Below, one piece after another: positions 11,887 through 23,690 of a stretch of DNA of 64,000 bases. The notes below the pieces were generated by a model. It saw only the letters and a list, made by a program, of their open reading frames with translations, did not search any database and had not been told where the DNA came from. Source of the stretch: Chrysogorgia sp. JL179-B06. Taxonomy: Eukaryota > Cnidaria > Anthozoa > Scleralcyonacea > Chrysogorgiidae. The translations under genes were made by a program, and so were the position numbers. Location: NCBI GenBank assembly GCA_035772405.1, contig JAYKKM010000337.1, positions 1,872,501-1,936,500 on the forward strand, given 5' to 3'. Position 1 is the first letter of the stretch; every line of letters begins with the position of its first letter.

Positions 11887-12624
11887 ATATACAAACATGG
11901 CTTCACTAACGTGACACAAACATGGCTTCGCTCACGTAATTTTTCTCCAACGCGACTGACCATCCGCCCCCTTTGGATGGTGTGCAGATGTTTCCTTAAT
12001 TTCTTTTAGTCGAATGACCAGTGACATATAGTGATATCTGAAGTTCTTAAGAACCACTAAGTGCATTAACTCATCATCAATTCAACAAGCTTTTTTGCAG
12101 CTAACATGGACGATTATAATTTTCGCATGACATGGTAAGTTTATATTAAGGATTAGAATGATGTTAATGCTTTTCTATTTACTTAACCACCCAAGTTAAA
12201 TATAGAAATGGCAAACCTGATTATGGCCTACAGTTCATGATTTTCGATGTCTTTTGCAGTTGCAAGTTTTTGACACTTTTAGTTTGTTTGACGTGCTAGT
12301 AATTCAGATAATTGGTAGCTATCTGCAGTGTACATTTTTATACTAATAATAGTTTTAAAAACATTTTGTTATATTGTTAGAAGGCATATTTGCCGATGTC
12401 CATATTTGCCGAAGTATTTTTCGATGGTTGTAATTGTGGAGTAGATTGGGGAAAGGATTGTCGTAATTGTAGAATTTTTCAGTAGAATACTCTGTTGTAC
12501 AAAACAGTACTATACAAAACACCTATTTATATATTGTAGTTGAAGTATGTAGTTAGTTAAGTAGGTATATTTCTGTGAGCAATTACGAATGGTTTGTCGA
12601 AAATGTTATCGAGATTTTCTGGCA

Positions 12625-13103
12625 GACGAAACCAAATTGGTTGGGTAACTGAAAATTCTAAGATATCATGTTGGGTAAAAAATCACTTCTCTGAAGGGTT
12701 GGGTCGCCAAAAATGTATGACTATTTACATAAAAAAATTAAGAGTTCATCATTTAAAATTGGAATCTCATCATCAGTTCTCCTTAGCCATCATTGCACAT
12801 TAGCTTTTATTATTGTATTCCTCTCCTTGTTTTCCTTGGATTCCTGCTCTGTATATGGAGATAATAATCTGAAAGTTACAGTAGGATCTGTCTGTGTATC
12901 TATTTTGGGTTTGTTATTAAAACGTCTATCGACGATATGCTGGGAATTGGGCTTCATCTAATTTTTTTCTTCTTGGGTTGGGTAAAAGATTTTCTTTACC
13001 CATAAATGGTTGCGATGGTTTAATTTCTGATTTTAATTTGGTTGGATAACCAAATCTATTTCTCTTCAGCCCCCACCTCAACCATAAATAATGAGCAGTC
13101 CCT
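12625..13103 (-). mobile_element. MITE copy 2, inverted relative to the one at 10710
   Basis: It shares GTTGGGTAACTGAAAATTCT, CCTTGGATTCCTGCTCTGTAT and the end ACCATAAATAATGAGCAGTCCC with copy 1, in reverse orientation. The left end is truncated, because the outermost terminal repeat is missing near 12625. The ORFs 12594-12803 and 12713-12961 fall inside it and are not genes. Confidence 0.75.
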
Positions 13104-13445
13104 TACCTTGACAATATGAAGAGGCCATTACACTGGTGAATGAGTTGTGAAAGATCTTATCATTAATTCTCAGTCATGGGTCTATGATATGCGTTTTGAC
13201 ATTCGTGGGATTAGATTATGTTATTTGACCTTGATGTAGGCTTAGCTGCATATGAACTTAATGTGCGAACTTAGTGTTAATTAGCCAAAGGCAAAGGAAA
13301 GATTGTAGTCAATTTTAACAGATTCCTTTTAACCTATCAGATTTGGGAAATCTCTTAGAGGTTATTATCTAGTTGAAGTTTAATTGTGTGGCAGTTGACG
13401 ACTAGATGTATTGTCTAAACCAACAGTCATTTTTATTTTACGTTG

Positions 13446-13560
13446 GACCCTCTTTCAATACATTCGCTCAAAACGTTAGACCTCTTACACACTATTTCGG
13501 CTGCAGTACACAAACCTTTTGGAGTATTTAATTTGTATTTCTATACACTCAGCACCTTCG
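13446..13560 (+). mobile_element. Penelope-like element end (family A), decayed
   Basis: Contains ...TTCGCTCAAAACGTTAGACC and the family tail CACTATTTCGGCTGCAGTACAC, then TTTGTATTTCTATACACTCAGCACC. The CTGANGA half is lost. Confidence 0.55.
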
Positions 13561-13879
13561 TATAATCTTTTCTTGCTCCTTGTGTCTGTAAATGTGCTTT
13601 ATTGGCAAAAGAAAGTGTCTGATTGTTTTCTTACCAAAGCTGGATGCTTTAAGCTTTGGGGGGCGATTTAAGTTTCTTTGTTTACACTCTTATGTGCAGG
13701 ACTCTTGTGGATGTTGACTGACTTATCGAGTGATGATCTTAACGAAGGGTGCACATCAACGTTGTTTGTTTAAAGTGAAGCGCTGTTCTTTAATTAACGC
13801 AGGAGGATTTGTGGTGAGCCATGTTGGCTTGTTGTATTATAGGGGAAATAGAAAAACACAGACAACAAAATATGTTTTG

Positions 13880-13925
13880 ACGTTTCACTCTCTGACGAAG
13901 GGCCTTCGCCGGGAATGTTGGAGCG
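13880..13925 (+). mobile_element. Fragment of a PLE family-A hammerhead-like core
   Basis: CACTCTCTGACGAAGGGCC is at 13886-13904 with CTGACGA at 13892. The GAAA box is degraded (GGGAATG), so it is a dead copy. Confidence 0.5.
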
Positions 13926-14670
13926 GTTCTCGATTTGTATTCTTACATTATTAAATATATAGTCCGTTCTGTTTATAATTAAAGATTTAGTGACCGAACG
14001 GGAGGAAAGAGCGAGCGAAGTCTAGGTGGAAAGACCAAAGGCAGGATAATGTTGCCGTAAAGACTGACCAAACAAGGTTAATAAGGTTTTTATTAGATGG
14101 ATCTTTTAGATGTCTGACATTTCCCCAATTTTTTCGCGATTTTTTAAAATTTTTCAGTTGCTGGACAGGTCTTTACGGGTTTCTATAGACAGCTCAGGAT
14201 CAGATTGCAGAAAAGCTGCACACTAAGCTCATGAACGAAGCTATGTAATAAGTTATTCTTAATTCGTAGTCTTTTTAAATAATTTTAAAACTATTCATAA
14301 TTTTTTAATGTCATATCTCTGTCATCTCCTTATAACTAGCCTGCGTCCATTTTATCACGCTGACGAAGGTCATAATATCTTGATTGAGACATACTGTACG
14401 TCTATATATATATAACGTTTATTGAAGAAAAAATACCTGGCTGCAACTATTGAGTTTATAAAAGATGGTTTCTTCGTCACCTAGTGTAAATACCAAATAT
14501 TACCATTAATATGGGTATATTATATAGGTTAGTATCTCGATCAATTATAGCCGTGACAGGTTTTCTGTAAAACAAAGCGATGGTGTCAAGAAATGCAGCC
14601 GAAAGCCTTCTCGTTCGTATAATTGAATTCGTAGCCACTGTCCTGGAACATATAATCTTCTAAATGAAAT

Positions 14671-15027
14671 TACAGTCGACTCCTGATAACTCGAACCCTC
14701 GCTAACCCTAACCCAAACTCGAACCAAAATCGATTTCCCTTGGATTTCCGTCATACATTAGCGACCTTTAGATTGAGTACGAGTACGAGTACGAAGACGA
14801 ACTTTTCTGCGCAGTGGAGAAACAACAATGGAAAAGAACCATGCGCAATGGTAAACTCATCTTCGTACTCGTCTTCGTCCTCAAATCTAAAGGTCTCTAT
14901 TTACTGTAATGTCACCCTCCCGCTAACTCGAAGCAATTTTCGTTTCCCTTCAGGTGATTTTCTACATAATTTTACCCTCGTTAACTCGAACCGAAGACGT
15001 GACAAGTCAAAAAATACAGTACTGTAG
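14671..15027 (+). mobile_element. pogo/Tigger-like non-autonomous DNA element
   Basis: The left end TACAGTCGACTCCTGATAACT followed by CTCGAACCCTCGCTAAC resembles pogo/Tigger-type terminal repeats, and the right side has inverted-sense-like CTCGTTAACTCGAACC and ends ATACAGTACTGTA. No transposase is present. The interior is interrupted by a separate hairpin at 14763-14895. The right terminus is diverged, so the limits are approximate. Confidence 0.45.
14763..14895. mobile_element. Foldback element nested in the pogo-like element
   Basis: The arms GACCTTTAGATT...GTACGAGTACGAAGACGA and TCGTCTTCGT...AAATCTAAAGGTC are inverted over about 40 bases around a 45-base loop. The left arm has an extra GTACGA unit. 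The flanking pogo-like sequence resumes on both sides. Confidence 0.65.
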
Positions 15028-16158
15028 TCCCGAAAAAAATGAATTTATTTTCTATTCTGTCTTGCATTACAAAAAATGTGTTAGTCCAAGTTCAGATTTC
15101 GCTGCTTAGTATCTTCATCAAGCTTTGTCGCTTAACTCCTTAAAACGACACTGTGTTAATAATGACACTGTATGAATAGAAATATTAAAATTAAAATGAC
15201 ACTATGAATAGAATATTCAGGATTATAAAGTAAACAAAATACTTCTCACAGGACTGATGAAATTTCTGTGTATAGAGTCGTGTAATTATGGAAATCTATC
15301 TTCAAGTGCGAGATAAGCTTGGTAATGTTTTGATGAAATACTTTGTAAGAAACAGCTTACTTTATACTGGGAGGTATTTATTAAAATATATATATAATGA
15401 TAAAGTGTATTATAATAGATTAAAAAAGAGGAAATAAATAGTTATTTAAGTTATAAAGATAATAAATAATATATAAAGCTACGAAGACCTAGTAAAGACC
15501 ATTGTTTTCGCTTCGATTCTGTTTGAGAATAACTCCTCTTTTCCCTCAACTTTCATTGTATGCTAGACTCATATATTGTCCAAGCTTTTTGCATTGAAGT
15601 GACCAGATTTATATTGAAATCATTTTATAATTGCTATGGATTAAGAAGATTTGATGTAACACTTCCTCACCTTCCTATTGTCCCTGTTGTGTTATCGACA
15701 GATTATAAGCATTTCTGTTTGTTGTATAATCGCAAATCTTCGCTGGGGAAGATTGTATAGTAATTGGTTTATGTTATGTGGTGGATTAGGTTTCGGGAAA
15801 TACCTACCTAAAAATGGCTACGTAGAATGAATGTGGTCAGGGTTAGTCCTTGGTTTGTTTGTGATTGATTCTATTGTTTTATTGTCTTAATCAACCATTT
15901 ACAAAACTTGTTCATATTTCTGTTATCAACAGGAACCCCACTTTTGACATCTTCGCTTTATGCCACCCAGTTTACCGGAGCCATATAAGCTGGTACTAAT
16001 TATGTCTGTGGCTCCCAATTCCCACCGAGTGTATGCATGTAGTCTATACTCATATACTTGTGTTTCAATGTTATTTAATGTATTGTTTGTGGATCGTGAG
16101 GCTACATGGTATAGTCAAGTTGTCCGGGTGATATTGAGCTTTATGATAATGAAAACTT
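15028..16158. other. No gene recognised
   Basis: AT-rich sequence with short near-repeats of GACACTGT-ATGAATAGAA around 15150-15215. The ORF 15560-15760 shows no domain. Confidence 0.35.
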
Positions 16159-16591
16159 AGTGCCCATAACCTCAAAAAATTTTATTGTCTTATTTGCAAG
16201 AACTTTTAAAATGATAAAGTAACTTCTTTTAAGGATTTTCGTTTCTTCGTTTTCTTTTTGAGATACATCAATTTGTTTGATATGCAAAGTCCGAAATTTA
16301 CATGCATAATGATTATTGGAGAAATGTGTGTATCTCTTCATTCTCGAACGAAATCCTTTAAAATCGAGAAGTTTGGTGTTGTGGGAGAAACACGCACACG
16401 TGTTATTCACACTTTAGTGTTTTTATTTCATGAATGCAAAGATATATAACATTCTCTGATAACTCATTATGCATGTGTGACGTAAATTCCGGACATTTGC
16501 ATATCAAACAAACTGATATATCTCAAAAAGAAAGCGAAGAAACGAAAATCTTCAAAAGAAGTTACTTCATAATTTTGAGGTCAGGGGCACT
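16159..16591. mobile_element. Foldback MITE, AGTGCCC termini (copy 1)
   Basis: It begins AGTGCCCATAACCTCAAAAA and ends TTTTGAGGTCAGGGGCACT. Long inverted arms (AAAGTAACTTCTTTT...GATTTTCGTTTCTTCG against the reverse complement near 16510-16575) surround a unique core (AATCGAGAAGTTTGGTGTTG). A second copy at 44963-45411 is nearly identical over most of its length. The right arm here lacks a ~28-bp segment that copy 2 retains. Confidence 0.8.
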
Positions 16592-17004
16592 TTGAAACTT
16601 GACCCGCAAATCGTATATAATACGGCAACAAATCTGTTTAGTACAAATTCACGTTTTTTGTAACACGGATCAGTTCTTTATTTTTGGATAAGAAAAGACA
16701 CGTTAATCCCTATTATGTGTTAAGTGAATTGTATTAAATGTTTTGATAGTGGTTAAGGTGTTGAGCTGATGATTATAGCCCGGAAAACGCCTCTAGTGTA
16801 TAAACACTTGGCCTGATTTGTTCAAGAAGCTTATGTCGTGATGCTTATCTCGCAATCAACAAAGCCATCCATCCATACATGTCTTGTTTTATTTTATAAT
16901 TAGGTTACCTGCCAGGTAGCGAGTGCTGCTTGCTGATGACCGTGTATTTGTTAAGAAGTTTTTGGGCCACCGTAGTGTCGTGTTACAAAACATACGACGG
17001 CGAT

Positions 17005-17150
17005 TAACAGAATTGTTCCTCTCTGGAATTCTGTTTGTAAAATAGCACCACCCAATAGTCGCTGCAGTCTTGCAACATTCAAAAGATTTTTACTCAATAC
17101 TTATTTATCATTACTAACATCTATTTTTGACGTCGATATGACTTGTACAT
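17005..17150 (+). mobile_element. LINE reverse-transcriptase C-terminal fragment
   Basis: From about 17008 the frame reads NRIVPLWNSVCKIAPP..., then SLATFKRFLLNTYLSLLTS and FDVDM. This is the LWNSLP...FK..L pattern typical of the extreme C terminus of CR1/jockey-group reverse transcriptases. The same peptide pattern is encoded on the minus strand inside 41781-42500. An upstream stop shows truncation. Confidence 0.65.
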
Positions 17151-17232
17151 GGTCATTATACCGTAACTGATCCTGTCAGTCACTGATAATTTTCTAATGT
17201 ACCAACTGCTTGGATTCCACGGAGCATCGTTG

Positions 17233-17350
17233 TATAATAATAATAATAAAGACGTATTAGGAGCATTATACAATAGTCTCAATGCTCTTACAACAATATA
17301 TTCTTAATGTTACTTATAAAACTAATTACAGTTTCATTATAAGATAAAGC
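17233..17350 (-). mobile_element. LINE 3' end with (ATT)n tail, inverted
   Basis: The reverse complement of this stretch is nearly identical to 39587-39695 (GTAAGAGCATTGAGACTATT, ATAATGCTCCTAATACGTC, then TTA repeats). It is the 3' terminus of a LINE family inserted in the opposite direction to the fragment just before it. A diverged copy is at 46868-46955. Confidence 0.75.
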
Positions 17351-17844
17351 CTACTACATATATATTACCACTATGGACAAAAAACTATCAATTAAAACTA
17401 TTAATTCCGTAACAAGGCCACTAGGTTCTCCTCAGTATGACGAATCGCGCGAAGAACCAACCAAACAAAAAGGATAACGTGGATTGTTCGGAGCAAAATC
17501 ATGGCGCGTGTCTACAGCGAGTACAGTTCAATGAGTTTTATTCCAAGTTAATTACTGCACGCACGCGCGCAGATCAAATTGAAGCACGCGCACTGTCGTC
17601 TGCATACGTAGCGTGCTTCGTTTGCTTGCGTGTGAAGACCAACCGTTTTTGCGCGAGCTTGAAAAACAAACGTTAAAAATCTCGTTGTATGTGTGCAGCT
17701 TCAACCTCGTTCTTTTGAATTCCACTCAGTCTTATTCATTTTGTTCTTTCAGTGGAGTTCGGAATAATGGGGCTGCGCGTGTGTGTTGGTGCATCGTGAA
17801 TTCCGAGCAGTTGGTCTATGACTTTATGTGTTTTTTATTTCAAC

Positions 17845-17945
17845 GGGAAGGCGCCTCGCATGGGTCCTCGAGTCCCGTTCGCGCTCTTTCCGTTTGGGTA
17901 TTTTTTGTATTTACATTAATATTTAATAAAATCGATCAAAACTAA
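17845..17945 (+). mobile_element. LINE 3' untranslated end
   Basis: GCCTCGCATGGG, CCCGTTCGCGC and CCGTTTGGGTATTTT, followed by ATTTAATAAAATCG, match the reverse complement of 41781-41880, which is the 3' end of a LINE on the minus strand. The short ORFs at 17437-17945 lie in the GC-richer sequence just upstream and show no domain. Confidence 0.55.
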
Positions 17946-18260
17946 AACGATGGAATAGATATTAATGGCTAACTCGACTAAAAAAACAATACGGGAATAC
18001 GAGCGGCAGTCAAAATCAGTTGATCAAATAGAAAATTTACATCCATTGATCAAGATAATTTACTGCATGCATATGAAGCTCCAATAATTTCCCTGAATGA
18101 AGACAGAATTAAAATTGACAACAACTCATACTTACAGAAGCATTTATTAAATAAATAAATAAACTCACCTCACTAAACGCTCTATTGTATCCGAGCAAAC
18201 CACAGGCACAGCCGAATATTCAAACACGTGCAGTGAAAGAAAGATCATGCATCGGCCCAT

Positions 18261-18312
18261 TGCATTGTGGTTGCGCGCAGAACGTTATTCGTATGCGCAC
18301 AACCACAATGCA
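18261..18312. repeat. GC-rich short hairpin
   Basis: TGCATTGTGGTTGCGC (18261-18276) is inverted at 18295-18312 (GCGCACAACCACAATGCA), with an 18-base loop. It may be the centre of a small MITE. Confidence 0.75.
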
Positions 18313-18544
18313 GTGCGCTTGGAAATATTTGAAAAACTGCCCCACTAATTAGGCTCAATGGCTTCCAGTCGAGGTTGCAGTAGCCTGCATGCAGCCCGCA
18401 AATTCGGGTTATAAGAGGCTAAGGATATACTATAGTTTATTAACAGGCACAACAGACGTGTGACTTCACACTTGTTTAGCCAGCTCGAACGTGGCCGAGT
18501 CGAAGGTATGTCAAAGGCGCCACAGGCTGCCACCATACGACCCA

Positions 18545-18795
18545 TGTCTGACCACGGAGCACAGCTAAAATCTAAGTGTTGATTTTACTGAGGGAGAAAA
18601 ACCGGAGACCCCGGAGGAAAACCCTCAAAGCACAGGAGAGATAAACTAATAACTCTACTCACATGAGAGTCCAAGCTCGCGAATCAACACAAGGTTATTC
18701 CCAGCTGGTCACCCATCCAAGTACTAACCCCGCGGTCCGACCGTGCTTGACTTAGCGGTGAGCAGCACACGCCACTCGTGCTCCCGAACATGACA
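18545..18795 (-). mobile_element. 5S rRNA-derived SINE
   Basis: The minus strand of 18693-18790 contains the 3' half of 5S rRNA: GCTAAG, GGTCGGACC, then TTAGTACTTGGATGGGTGAC and GCTGGGAAT, which is the A-box/C-box internal promoter region used by TFIIIA and Pol III. The 5' third does not match 5S, and the sequence runs on into a body with GGGTTTTCCTCCGGGG and TCTCCGGTTTTTCTCCCTC. It is therefore a SINE3-like element or pseudogene rather than a working 5S gene. The GTTTTCC/CTCCGG body is, from memory, a motif frequent in marine invertebrate repeats. Confidence 0.65.
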
Positions 18796-19014
18796 ATTTC
18801 AATACTCACCAGATCTGGCCTTATTTTAATCTGTCCTGCTCAGTTACATGAATTCTACTGCCTTTGTCAACATTTAAGACCCTCATAATTCATGTTCTTT
18901 CAAATCTATTTGCCAAACATGTAATACTGTTCGCCGAGACTTACACACAGCATTGCCTGCTTCTTTTAGGGTAGTTTCAAGTTCTATTTCTTTTTACCTA
19001 GTTATGTTCTATGA

Positions 19015-19172
19015 GCTCGCAGTAATTGGCTGTTACGCTGTTGTGGTTACCCTGGCATAGTTTGTTGTTTGTGTATATAGGTATACAGTCTTTACTTTTG
19101 TTTATTTCTTAATATTTATTGCACCTATTTAGTAAGCTATGGCGAAGTCATTAATAAAGACATCGTAATACA
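19015..19172 (+). mobile_element. LINE 3' tail
   Basis: GCAGTAATTGGCTGTTACGC, TGTTGTGGTTACCCTGGC, then TATGGCGAAGTCATTAATAAA match the 3' ends at 26915-26999 and 54604-54705. Upstream coding is not recognisable. Confidence 0.55.
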
Positions 19173-20574
19173 TTCACTTTACTTTGTGTACTCAATCTTG
19201 GCTTGACGGCATTGTTTCTCCGAGTTAGGAAAAATTCTATCCCATACACTTAGCATTGCATCGAATTCATCGACTTAAGATCCACACTGTTTCCACTGCA
19301 CTAGATTTGTTACTTGATTTATTGGAGTTACATGAATCTCTCATTTAAAAAATATATCTATCTTGATACAAGCCTCACAATAAGATGTCGACTCTTAACA
19401 TTCATACTGTTTCCACTGATATACAACTGCTTTACGGGATTTCAATCTCTCATTTTTTTTTAAAAATATTTATCCTCATACATATTATCTCGAGTTTATT
19501 TTTTAATAAGATGTCGAGTATATTCGAGTTTAGATTTAGCGAGTAAAGATCTTGTAAATAAATAAAGTACTCTTACCTTTCGTAAACGCCTGCCGTTATT
19601 GTGAACACGAGTTCGCTGTCAGTAAAAACGTCTGGGAGTTCGGCACAAATAGTACTGGTCTTATAACTTGTGAACTCTTTATGTACATATATGTATATAT
19701 AATGTATATTAATATATATCTCACTGTGAGTGTCCTATAATAATGATTTTTGTTACACTTTAGCATTGTATGTTTTTAACTCGACAGCTACGATGGCTAA
19801 ATTGTTACGCTATATCCCGATTGTTGAATTCGAATTAAAAATCTAATTTCACTGTCTTACCAACAGCGGAGACTCGTGTAATAGCGGAGTCTTTCTCTCA
19901 AACGACACACTGAAACCCTACGACACCAGATCTGATGTAGTGATAATGATTCTCACGGATCTTTCCGGAAGGATTAAATACGACGGAATAGAGTCGTGCA
20001 GAGCTGGCCATGTATACATATCGAAGGACCCCTTGTTGCGATGTATATTTTCTAACAAGCTCTGGCGATGGACTTGCGTTTTTTTTACGACTGTCTTCAA
20101 GAAGTCGAAGAATAGAGGACTGTAGGGAACTTATATAACATGAGAAAGAAATGTTAGTTTTTGTTTCGCGAGGAATTAAGCCATTCGTGGTTCCCTCGTA
20201 TTGTCAACCCTCGCATTGTCAGTATTTAACTTGAATGTCACGACACTTTAATATGAATGTCTGCATATTAGAATTTCGTTTATTTTTATGCAATTTCAAG
20301 CTTGACATTCAAGTGTATAATGTCGAACGCCTATTCCGGTGATTGGCTCAGATGTGATCTGGAATCATTGCAAACTGGAATTGACATACGAATAATTACA
20401 TCAATTTATCAAGGCTTGCACAAGTAATATGTTGATATTTGCATAGTCGTAGGAACAGGGGAGGAGGGGGGATTAGGGGTGTCTAGCAACTTTGATGAGA
20501 TGTGCCCTTTTTAAACATGAAAAATGGCCTTTTTGAACAAAGAATATATAGACAATATATATATATATATATAT
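19173..20574. other. No gene recognised
   Basis: AT-rich sequence with a short duplication of AAGATGTCGA... (19382 and 19508) and TATA runs near 19685-19720. The overlapping short ORFs at 19918-20125 show no domain. Confidence 0.35.
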
Positions 20575-20672
20575 ATTTGTGAAATAAAACGTGTTGTGCT
20601 GCGTAGGCAGTGTAGAAATACAAATCAAATATCTAAAAAGGTTGGTGTACTGCCGAAATAGCGCCTTCGTCA
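20575..20672 (-). mobile_element. Penelope-like element end (family A), minus copy of a palindromic pair
   Basis: The minus strand carries the family-A tail CTATTTCGGCAGTACACCAAC, ATATTTGATTTGTATTTCTACAC, GCCTACGCAGCACAACACG and TTTTATTTCAC, preceded by the first half of the core (CTGACGAAGGCG). It faces a plus-strand copy at 20697-20812. Confidence 0.7.
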
Positions 20673-20696
20673 GAGAATCCTTTGAAATGTCTTTCA

Positions 20697-20812
20697 CTCT
20701 CTCTGACGAAGGGCCTTCGCTCGAAACGTTAGACTACTTACACGCTATTTCGGCAGTGCATGCCACCAACCTTTATAGGTATTTGATTTATATTTGTAAA
20801 AGCTTTACAGCC
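20697..20812 (+). mobile_element. Penelope-like element end (family A) with intact hammerhead-like core
   Basis: CTGACGA is at 20703-20709, a possible stem GGGC/GCTC with a CTTC loop follows, and GAAACGTT is at 20723-20730. The tail follows (CGCTATTTCGGCAGTGCATG, ACCAACC, ATTTGATTTATATTTGTA). Together with 20575-20672 it makes an inverted repeat with about 55-base arms. Confidence 0.7.
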
Positions 20813-21822
20813 AACCTAAAATGATCTTACAACCAACAATCTAGTGCAGCGTTAGTCATACTATCTTTTTGTTTTGGTTGAATAGACGTTGAAGGCTAAA
20901 AATTAACAAAATCGTGCTCAACTTTAAAGTATTTCAGATGTCGTATCGTTGACTCTACCATCTGATGAATAGTTCCTAAGTTCCAGCTCATCTCTCCCCT
21001 GGTGATCACTAGTGAGATAATCGCGGCGATCCCCGTCAGGAAATCACAAAGCTTCTAGTGTATACGTCTTTTGATTAGCGCTTAAATTTTCGTGTGCTGT
21101 TTTTTAAATGAACGCTCCTTATAATTTAAATTTAATCAATATGCTGTTTTTATTATAAAACCCGACACGCGCATTTCACTTTGCGTTATGTTGATCTTCT
21201 CCAGACTATTTCGACCAACGTTTCAGAGTTTTCGATATATATTAGTTTTTTTACATTGCCTATGGCTATACACAGCGTGACATTCTTCCATCGCTCGAAC
21301 TAGTTTTCCAGCAATACGGGCGAGCTGGAAGCGATGATTAGCATGCTATTGGGATATCTTTCTTATCGAGATCTACCGAAGGAAGTTATATCGATTTTGG
21401 GTAATTAAAATCAGGATATTGCGCCAGATCAGTGCGGATCTACGTTTGCGTGCTGTGCTATTTCAACGTACGTTGACACTCTATTGTTTGGCTTTTTTAT
21501 GAATTAAATTGTCAGGCAACCTCTCTTTCGCAAATCCCACGACTGCTTTACTATGTGGGTGATAAGATTCGCGTGTTGAAAGATTAATGTCAGCCGCGTT
21601 TTTTGGGTTCATTTTGTTTTCAGAAATAAGCTTGGTTTGTTTTCACTTTTTCCTTTTTCCGGATTAACTGGCGGCGGTGACGAGTGTTTCTGTTACCGTG
21701 GAAACAATGTTACGTTTCTTGGGTTCTAATCATGTGCAGCTGCAGCTGTTTGTTAATTGTATGACGCAATATTTTTTAAATATTTTTTAAATATCTTTTA
21801 GCTTGTATTTGACTGCGCGGAC

Positions 21823-22225
21823 GAGAAGGTCTTCATTGCTGGCTTGAGACACCAGCTTCTGAATAATAATGCTTCGGCAATTTACCACTATTTTTATGCC
21901 TTTTATATATGAGTTCAGAGGTTTTGTGAGCTAGTTTGTAGGCTTTATATTGCTTTGTTTTCTCGTTCAGAGAAGGTCTTCATTGCTGGCTTGAGACACC
22001 AGCTTCTGAATAATAATGCTCGGGGATTTTAAGACTATTTTTATGCCTTTTATATATGAGTTCAGAGGCTTTTTGGACTTGAGTTTGTAGGCTTTATACT
22101 GCTTCGTTTTCTCGTTCAGAGAGGGTCTTCATTGCTGGCTTGTAACAGCAGCTTCTGATTAACAATGCTTCGGTAATTTACCATGGGGTGGGTTAGTTTG
22201 TGCGCTTTATTCTGCTTCGTTTTCG
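21823..22225. repeat. Tandem repeat, ~147 bp unit, 2.7 copies
   Basis: Copies start at 21823, 21970 and 22119 with GAGAAGGTCTTCATTGCTGG and contain CACCAGCTTCTGAATAATAA and TATATATGAGTTCAGAGG. The third is truncated. Confidence 0.9.
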
Positions 22226-23496
22226 TCATTGCTAAAGTAAATACCCTTTCATATTTTTTTTACTTTTATTGTTTCTATAATCAGTTTTAAAGGTATTAAT
22301 CGTTTTAACATAGTGAAATTATATACGAGACGCTACACGCGATCCTATTCAATTACTTAATTATTTGACAATCGTAGCTGGAATTTAATGGTTTCTGCCG
22401 GGGTTCTTTATTGAAATGAGTTGGGGGCCGCTTTTTTTACAGTTTTGATTGAAGGCACTATTTAGTATTTCAGCAACACACCAAGCCTTCAGTATTTTCG
22501 ATTTTTAGCCATTGCAGCAACGCGAGCTGACGCGTGAAAGCTCTACTTGTGTACATCGTGTGGCTGGCTAGCTATATGTATAGTTTAAGCTCAGCTGGTC
22601 TAGCGAAATTTACGCTATACGTAAAAGCTACGCTTGTGGGGCCACATGTCATCGCTGGAAATTATTAAATGTCGTTGTTCTAGGCAACTCGTGCCTCTTG
22701 GGCATATAAAAAGATAATATCTTATCTCTTATATGTTATTTACTATATTTCTTGACCGATATTATACTAATCTATCTGACGTCTCAAACACTTTTAGCAA
22801 CCCTTCGAACTGTCCGTGGGGCAAACAGAAACTACCTAGCCATTGTGTTGTTTTAAGTAAAAAAAAGAAACCCCAACGTGCCAACTCATAGTAGTGCTAT
22901 CGCTAGCCACTTTACTCTTTGAAAAATGGCCAAGTAGACGTATTGTTGGTGAATGATGATAGCCGGATGTGTATAATGACATTCTTGCTAGTTAGAGCGG
23001 CGCTCTCCTGGAAAATAGGCAATTTGTCCCAGGCTAATTTGATAGCCATTTTCATGCCAAATTTCAAGCGGCTTGTTTGTGAATTGCGTCAAACAAGTCA
23101 ACGAGTCACAACAGACCTTGGCTGACGTAAGGTCACTTGCGTGTTTGCTGATACCACGAAATCGCGTGCTCAGCAGGGGTACTTTTCTTTTGTCTTTTAT
23201 GTACGTTTGTGTAGTGTTGCTCTAACCTGTTGTTTAACATTACACGAACACATAGTGTGTGGACCTGAACGCATATTCTATCGTCTTGTTCAGATTGGTG
23301 ATTTTGAAGAAAGGAGTTGTTATTACAGGTAAGGTAATATATTGAGGTGGTTTTGATAGACGTATCTGAAGCTGGCTTTTAATCCGACAAGTCAATGTGT
23401 TACATGATTAGTGGTTTATGGGCTGAGGCTCTGAGTCTGAGTTGACCCTGCGCTCTTGGCTCAGGAGTTGACTGTGTATTTTAGAGCAGCTGGAAT
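22226..23496. other. No gene recognised
   Basis: Mixed sequence with modest GC. The ORFs 22919-23125 and 23141-23332 are short and show no known domain. A donor-like ACAG|GTAAGG follows at about 23328, but no exon can be defended. Confidence 0.3.
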
Positions 23497-23690
23497 AAGA
23501 ATGTGTTGTGGTGCGTAGGAAGACTAGGAAGTATTACTAATGAGTTAAAAACTCAAGGTTGGTCCGTTGGTGCACTGTTGAGTCGTTGACATGAGTGAAT
23601 CATAGCGATAGCCCTTCGATATGTCGTTTGGAGCCGACGTTCCTTCGAAGAAGATATGTGGAGCGAAGGCCCTTCGTCAGAGAATGAAAC
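23497..23690 (-). mobile_element. Penelope-like element end (family A), decayed
   Basis: The minus strand has CATTCTCTGACGAAGGGCC and TTCGCTC but lacks the GAAAC box. It is followed by diverged forms of the CACCAACC tail and the CCTACGCACCACAACACA terminus. Confidence 0.5.

Noticed and set aside
17437..17676. 79-codon ATG-initiated ORF in GC-richer DNA
   Set aside because: No known domain, no splice signals that extend it, and it sits directly before a LINE 3' end, so it may be degenerate LINE sequence.
18693..18790. Functional 5S rRNA gene
   Set aside because: Only the 3' two thirds match 5S, the 5' third is unrelated, and the sequence continues into a repeat body without a clean T-run terminator.
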